NCBI GenBank assembly: GCA_900767385.1
Contig: CAAFYY010000032.1
Span: forward strand, 1-17,143
Source of the DNA: Bacteroidales bacterium
GTDB taxonomy: Bacteria > Bacteroidota > Bacteroidia > Bacteroidales > Paludibacteraceae
Direction of reading: 5' to 3'
Length of the DNA: 17,143 bases
The notes under the pieces were generated by a model. It saw only the letters and a program-made list of their open reading frames with translations. It had not been told where the DNA came from and did not search any database. Of the stretch, positions 14,291-17,143 are shown piece after piece (positions within the stretch are counted from its first letter, which is position 1; each line of letters begins with the position of its first letter). A program made the translations under genes and the position numbers.

Positions 14291-14776
14291 ATGAAAAAAT
14301 TAGTATCACTCGTAGTTCTGCTTAGCTTGAGTCTCATGGCTTTTGCTCAACTCCCTTCAGTTGATTTGAAGAATATCGACGGTAAAACTGTCAACACCGC
14401 TGAGTTGTCAAACGACGGCAAACCATTCATCATCAGCTTCTGGGCTACTTGGTGCAAACCTTGCCAACGTGAGTTGAAAGCCATCCACGAGGTCTATGCC
14501 GACTGGCAGGAAGAAACAGGCGTAAAAGTTATCGCCGTTTCTATCGATGAAGCTCAGAACATCCAAAAGGTAAAACCTTTGGTTGACGGTTTCGGCTGGG
14601 AATACGAAGTTCTCCTTGACCCTAACGGCGACTTCAAACGCGCTCTCGGTGTCAACATGATTCCTGCAGTATTCGTCGTTGACGGCAATGGCAACATCGT
14701 TGATCAACACAGCGGCTACACCGACGGTTCTGAAGAACATCTCATTGAGAAAGTTCGCGAACTCCTTGGTCTGTAA
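14291..14776 (+). CDS. TlpA-like exported thioredoxin
   Basis: The 161-residue protein has a signal peptide (MKKLVSLVVLLSLSLMAFAQ) and a thioredoxin domain of the TlpA/AhpC-TSA type: ISFWATWCKPCQREL places the active pair at C55 and C58 (WCKPC), followed by VIAVSIDEAQN, the substrate segment ALGVNMIPAVFVVDGNGNIV with cis-Pro and a C-terminal helix. TlpA proteins reduce disulfides in the periplasm. The start at 14291 is taken because the longer frame from 14207 would start before the promoter. It is next to an ArsG/CcdA-like membrane protein, a plausible source of electrons. The outer-membrane barrel gene follows after 104 bp with a hairpin but no clear promoter. Confidence 0.85.
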   Translation: MKKLVSLVVLLSLSLMAFAQLPSVDLKNIDGKTVNTAELSNDGKPFIISFWATWCKPCQRELKAIHEVYADWQEETGVKVIAVSIDEAQNIQKVKPLVDGFGWEYEVLLDPNGDFKRALGVNMIPAVFVVDGNGNIVDQHSGYTDGSEEHLIEKVRELLGL

Positions 14777-14806
14777 TTTCGAACGATAAAATACAAATCC
14801 ATCTGA

Positions 14807-14838
14807 AGAGGGCACTTGCCGAAAGGCAAGCGCTCTCT
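14807..14838 (+). ncRNA. Strong GAAA-tetraloop hairpin between the TlpA and barrel genes
   Basis: A 14-position stem (13 pairs including one G-U, one A-C mismatch) has arms 14807-14820 and 14825-14838, with loop GAAA (14821-14824), a GNRA tetraloop. No T-run follows, so it is not a standard rho-independent terminator. It could mark an RNA processing or stability site, or an attenuator, within a TlpA-barrel transcript. It lies entirely in a gap with no gene. Confidence 0.6.
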
Positions 14839-14880
14839 AATGGTGTAATAAAGAGTAGTTAATACTATAAAAAACATTAC

Positions 14881-16617
14881 ATGAAAAAACGAGTCCTTTT
14901 CCTTCTCATCCTCTGTGTTTTAGCATCCGTTTCCGTGGCTGCCAAAGACAAAAAGGAGAAGAAAACAAGAAACGGTGAGGGTGTCACCCTCAACGGTAGC
15001 ATCCAGTCGGACATGCTCGTTCCACAGGTGGACGAGGCCATCGGTACTGGTACCTACGAACACGGTTTCCTGTCTAACAACTACCTCACTCTCGGCTTGA
15101 ACAGCAAATACATCGATGCTGGTGCACGCCTTGAGTTGAATGCTCGCCCACTCCCAGGCTTCGAGCAGAATTTCCCTGGCAACGGTCTCCCTTACGTCTA
15201 TGTCAACGGTAAGTTCAAATACGTAAAATTCACCATCGGTAACGTCTACGATCAGTTCGGTAGCGGCTTCATCTTCCGTTCCTATGAAGAGCGTAGCCTC
15301 GGCATCGACAACTCACTCCGTGGTGCCCGTCTCATCGTTCAACCATACAAAGGCATCAGCCTCAAGGTCTTGGGCGGTATGCAACGCAACTATTGGAACT
15401 ACACCAAAGACAATGCCTTCGGTTTCGACTACAGTCAAGGCATCGTTTGGGGTGCTGACCTCGAACTGAACATCGACGAATGGTCACAGAAGATGCAGGA
15501 GAACAACTGGTATCTCACCCTCGGTGCCTCTTTCGTCAGCAAATATCAGCCAGACGAGAAGATCTACTGCATCGAGCATCCTTCCGACTACCTCAACTTG
15601 CCTAAGAGCGTCGGTGCTGCCGACTTCCGCGTCCGTCTTCAACACGGCAACTGGAGCGCCATGGCCGAGTACGCCATGAAAGCCAACGACCCTTCAGCCG
15701 ACAACGGCTATATCTACAAGAAAGGCTCTGTAGCAATGCTCTCCGGCACCTATTCAAAGAGCGGTATGAGTGCGATGTTGCAGGTAAAACGCAGCGATAA
15801 CATGTCATTCCGCAGCAACCGTTCACAACGCGGTACAGCAGGCTTCATCAACCACATGCCTGCCTTCTCAATGACACAGACCTACGCCCTTGCAGCCCTC
15901 TATCCTTACGCTACTCAGCCAGACGGCGAGTGGGCATTCCAAGGCAGTTTCGGCTACACCTTCAAACGTGGCACCAAGATGGGCGGTAAATACGGCACCA
16001 CCTTCAAACTCAACGCCTCTCACATCCGTGCCATCCAAAAAGACTTCGTTGACGACCTCTATGGCAACAAATACGGCGACCCTGGCTACGACGCAATGGG
16101 CTCTGACGGCTACACCTCAAAGTTCTTTGCTTCAGGCGAGGAGTATTACACCGACATCAACCTTGAGTTCCAGAAGAAGATCAACAAGAAATGGTACATC
16201 CAGGCCATGTATATGTATCAGCGCTACAACCAACGTAAGGTTGAGGGCCACGGCATCAACGGCGACGTAGTGAAATCAAACATCATCATCGGCGACGTAA
16301 AATATCAACCATCCAAAAACGTATCTATGCGTTGGGAAGCCCAGGGCCTCTTCACCCGTCAGGCTGAGGGCTCATGGCTCTATGGCTTGTACGAACTCTC
16401 ACTCTTCAAGTCATTGATGCTCTCTGTGAGCGATATGTACAATGCCGGCACCACCAAACTCAACTACTACATGGTCGCGGCTGCCTACACTTGGAAATCA
16501 CATCGCTTGCAACTCTCTTACGGTCGCACACGTGCCGGCTACAACTGCTCCGGTGGTGTCTGCCGCTACGTACCAGCAAGTAAGGGCTTGAATATCTCGT
16601 ATAACGTAAACTTCTAA
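14881..16617 (+). CDS. Outer-membrane beta-barrel protein (DUF6029-like)
   Basis: The 578-residue protein starts with a signal peptide (MKKRVLFLLILCVLASVSVAA) and a short Lys-rich linker (KDKKEKKTRN). It continues with many aromatic-flanked amphipathic strands (YDQFGSGFIFRSYEER, WYIQAMYMYQRYNQR, SYGRTRAGYN) and ends NISYNVNF with terminal Phe, as an outer-membrane barrel does. It resembles the DUF6029 family of Bacteroidales; I know no biochemical function. The C-terminal end has a CSGGVC pair of cysteines (near 560-565) that might form a disulfide and is followed by RYVPASKGL. It lies between a TlpA-like and an Omp28-like thioredoxin, so disulfide handling of this barrel is a reasonable guess only. 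Confidence 0.65.
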   Translation: MKKRVLFLLILCVLASVSVAAKDKKEKKTRNGEGVTLNGSIQSDMLVPQVDEAIGTGTYEHGFLSNNYLTLGLNSKYIDAGARLELNARPLPGFEQNFPGNGLPYVYVNGKFKYVKFTIGNVYDQFGSGFIFRSYEERSLGIDNSLRGARLIVQPYKGISLKVLGGMQRNYWNYTKDNAFGFDYSQGIVWGADLELNIDEWSQKMQENNWYLTLGASFVSKYQPDEKIYCIEHPSDYLNLPKSVGAADFRVRLQHGNWSAMAEYAMKANDPSADNGYIYKKGSVAMLSGTYSKSGMSAMLQVKRSDNMSFRSNRSQRGTAGFINHMPAFSMTQTYALAALYPYATQPDGEWAFQGSFGYTFKRGTKMGGKYGTTFKLNASHIRAIQKDFVDDLYGNKYGDPGYDAMGSDGYTSKFFASGEEYYTDINLEFQKKINKKWYIQAMYMYQRYNQRKVEGHGINGDVVKSNIIIGDVKYQPSKNVSMRWEAQGLFTRQAEGSWLYGLYELSLFKSLMLSVSDMYNAGTTKLNYYMVAAAYTWKSHRLQLSYGRTRAGYNCSGGVCRYVPASKGLNISYNVNF

Positions 16618-16625
16618 TTCTGACT

Positions 16626-17143
16626 ATGAAACATAACATCTTTTCAATCATAGCAGTGCTCTCTCTGATGTTCGTTGCATCTGCTTGCACCGTCATCCCA
16701 GAAGACGAGCGTATCTTTACCGACGAAACAGAACTCGGCAACAAGAGCGTGCTCCTCGTGGAGTTCACCGGTTGGAAATGTGTCAACTGCCCTGATGCTG
16801 CCAAGGTGGCTCACCAGTTGCTTGACCTCCACGGCGAAAACCTCGTAGTCGTAGGCATTCACCCAGACGGCGCTTCATGGTGCATTCCAACAGGTGCTGC
16901 CCTCGACCTCCGCACAGAAGTGGGCGGCAACTACTGGACCTACTTCGGTTCACCTGTTTCATTCCCTATCGGTGTCATCGACTTCTATGCGTTCAATGGC
17001 GACTATCTTCTCGACCGTAACCTCTGGGCTTCAAGCGTGGCTAAACGTCGTGCTTTGACTCAGCCAATAACCCTCGATCCACAGGTGACAGTCAGCGGTC
17101 GCGACCTCGATATCCACACCGTTCTCAACACTACCGACGAGAC
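16626..17143 (+). CDS. Omp28-like thioredoxin-fold lipoprotein, truncated at right edge
   Basis: The frame opens at 16626, 8 bp after the barrel stop, and is open for at least 172 codons to the window edge, so its C-terminus is missing. The signal MKHNIFSIIAVLSLMFVASA leads to C21, a probable lipobox cysteine, followed by TVIPEDER. Then comes VLLVEFTGWKCVNCPDAAKVA, with C52 and C55 as a thioredoxin-like CXXC, and SPVSFPIGVIDFY with a cis-Pro-like segment. This is the Omp28-related family of Bacteroidota outer-membrane lipoproteins. It is cotranscribed with the barrel gene. It may act as a thiol-disulfide partner for the barrel or its ligands; the substrate is unknown. Confidence 0.78.
   Translation, partial: MKHNIFSIIAVLSLMFVASACTVIPEDERIFTDETELGNKSVLLVEFTGWKCVNCPDAAKVAHQLLDLHGENLVVVGIHPDGASWCIPTGAALDLRTEVGGNYWTYFGSPVSFPIGVIDFYAFNGDYLLDRNLWASSVAKRRALTQPITLDPQVTVSGRDLDIHTVLNTTDE

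Noticed and set aside
1..17143. tRNA, rRNA, CRISPR repeats, insertion sequences or attachment sites.
   Set aside because: None was recognised on either strand; the region reads as ordinary chromosomal operons.

Overview
The window looks like a chromosomal segment from the phylum Bacteroidota, most likely order Bacteroidales (Prevotella/Bacteroides-like). The grounds are the gene families (GldG, phosphate porin O/P, a DUF6029-like barrel, Omp28), promoters of the Bacteroides -7 type (TAnnTTTG followed within a few tens of bases by a start), and the lack of Shine-Dalgarno sites. There is no rRNA, tRNA, CRISPR array, transposase or phage gene, so nothing indicates a mobile island.

Region 1 (1-4172, minus strand) is one transcription unit read right to left from a TACCTTTG promoter. 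It holds a 7TM-HD phosphodiesterase of the PgpH/YqfF type, then a GldG-like ABC-accessory protein whose start overlaps the upstream stop by ATGA, then the first 94 codons of a steroid 5-alpha-reductase-fold membrane enzyme that leaves the window. A 369-bp gene-free stretch with short repeats (4142-4510) follows.

Region 2 (4511-11207) is a phosphate-starvation locus. An OmpR-type response regulator and a sensor kinase (PhoB/PhoR-like) are divergent from a phosphate-selective porin plus an HD-domain protein. Next comes a second unit with a 42-codon small membrane protein, a PiT phosphate transporter and a PhoU-like domain. Both plus-strand promoters carry hexamers close to TGTAAC repeated every 11 bp, and the last repeat starts exactly 16 bp before the -7 box in both. 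This looks like the local Pho box. The PiT and PhoU-like parts share a frame and are parted only by one TAA codon, so the gene appears to be a fused transporter broken by a nonsense change. A rho-independent terminator closes the region.

Region 3 (11271-14148) is an arsenic-type operon: ArsR repressor, then a small CXXC thioredoxin (ArsE-like), an exported thioredoxin-like ArsF-family protein, a CcdA-like ArsG-family membrane protein and an ArsP/SO_0444-type permease. A palindrome GTTCG-N8-CGAAC is centred on the arsR -7 box, and a shorter version lies next to the -7 box of the downstream genes. No ArsC, ArsA, ArsB/ACR3 or ArsM is present in the window. The set resembles organoarsenical (arsEFG plus arsP) resistance.

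Region 4 (14211-17143) has a TlpA-like thioredoxin, a strong GAAA-loop hairpin, a large outer-membrane barrel protein (DUF6029-like), and a truncated Omp28-like thioredoxin lipoprotein running off the right edge. With ArsE, ArsF and ArsG next door, this makes an unusually dense group of cytosolic, membrane and exported thiol-redox proteins.
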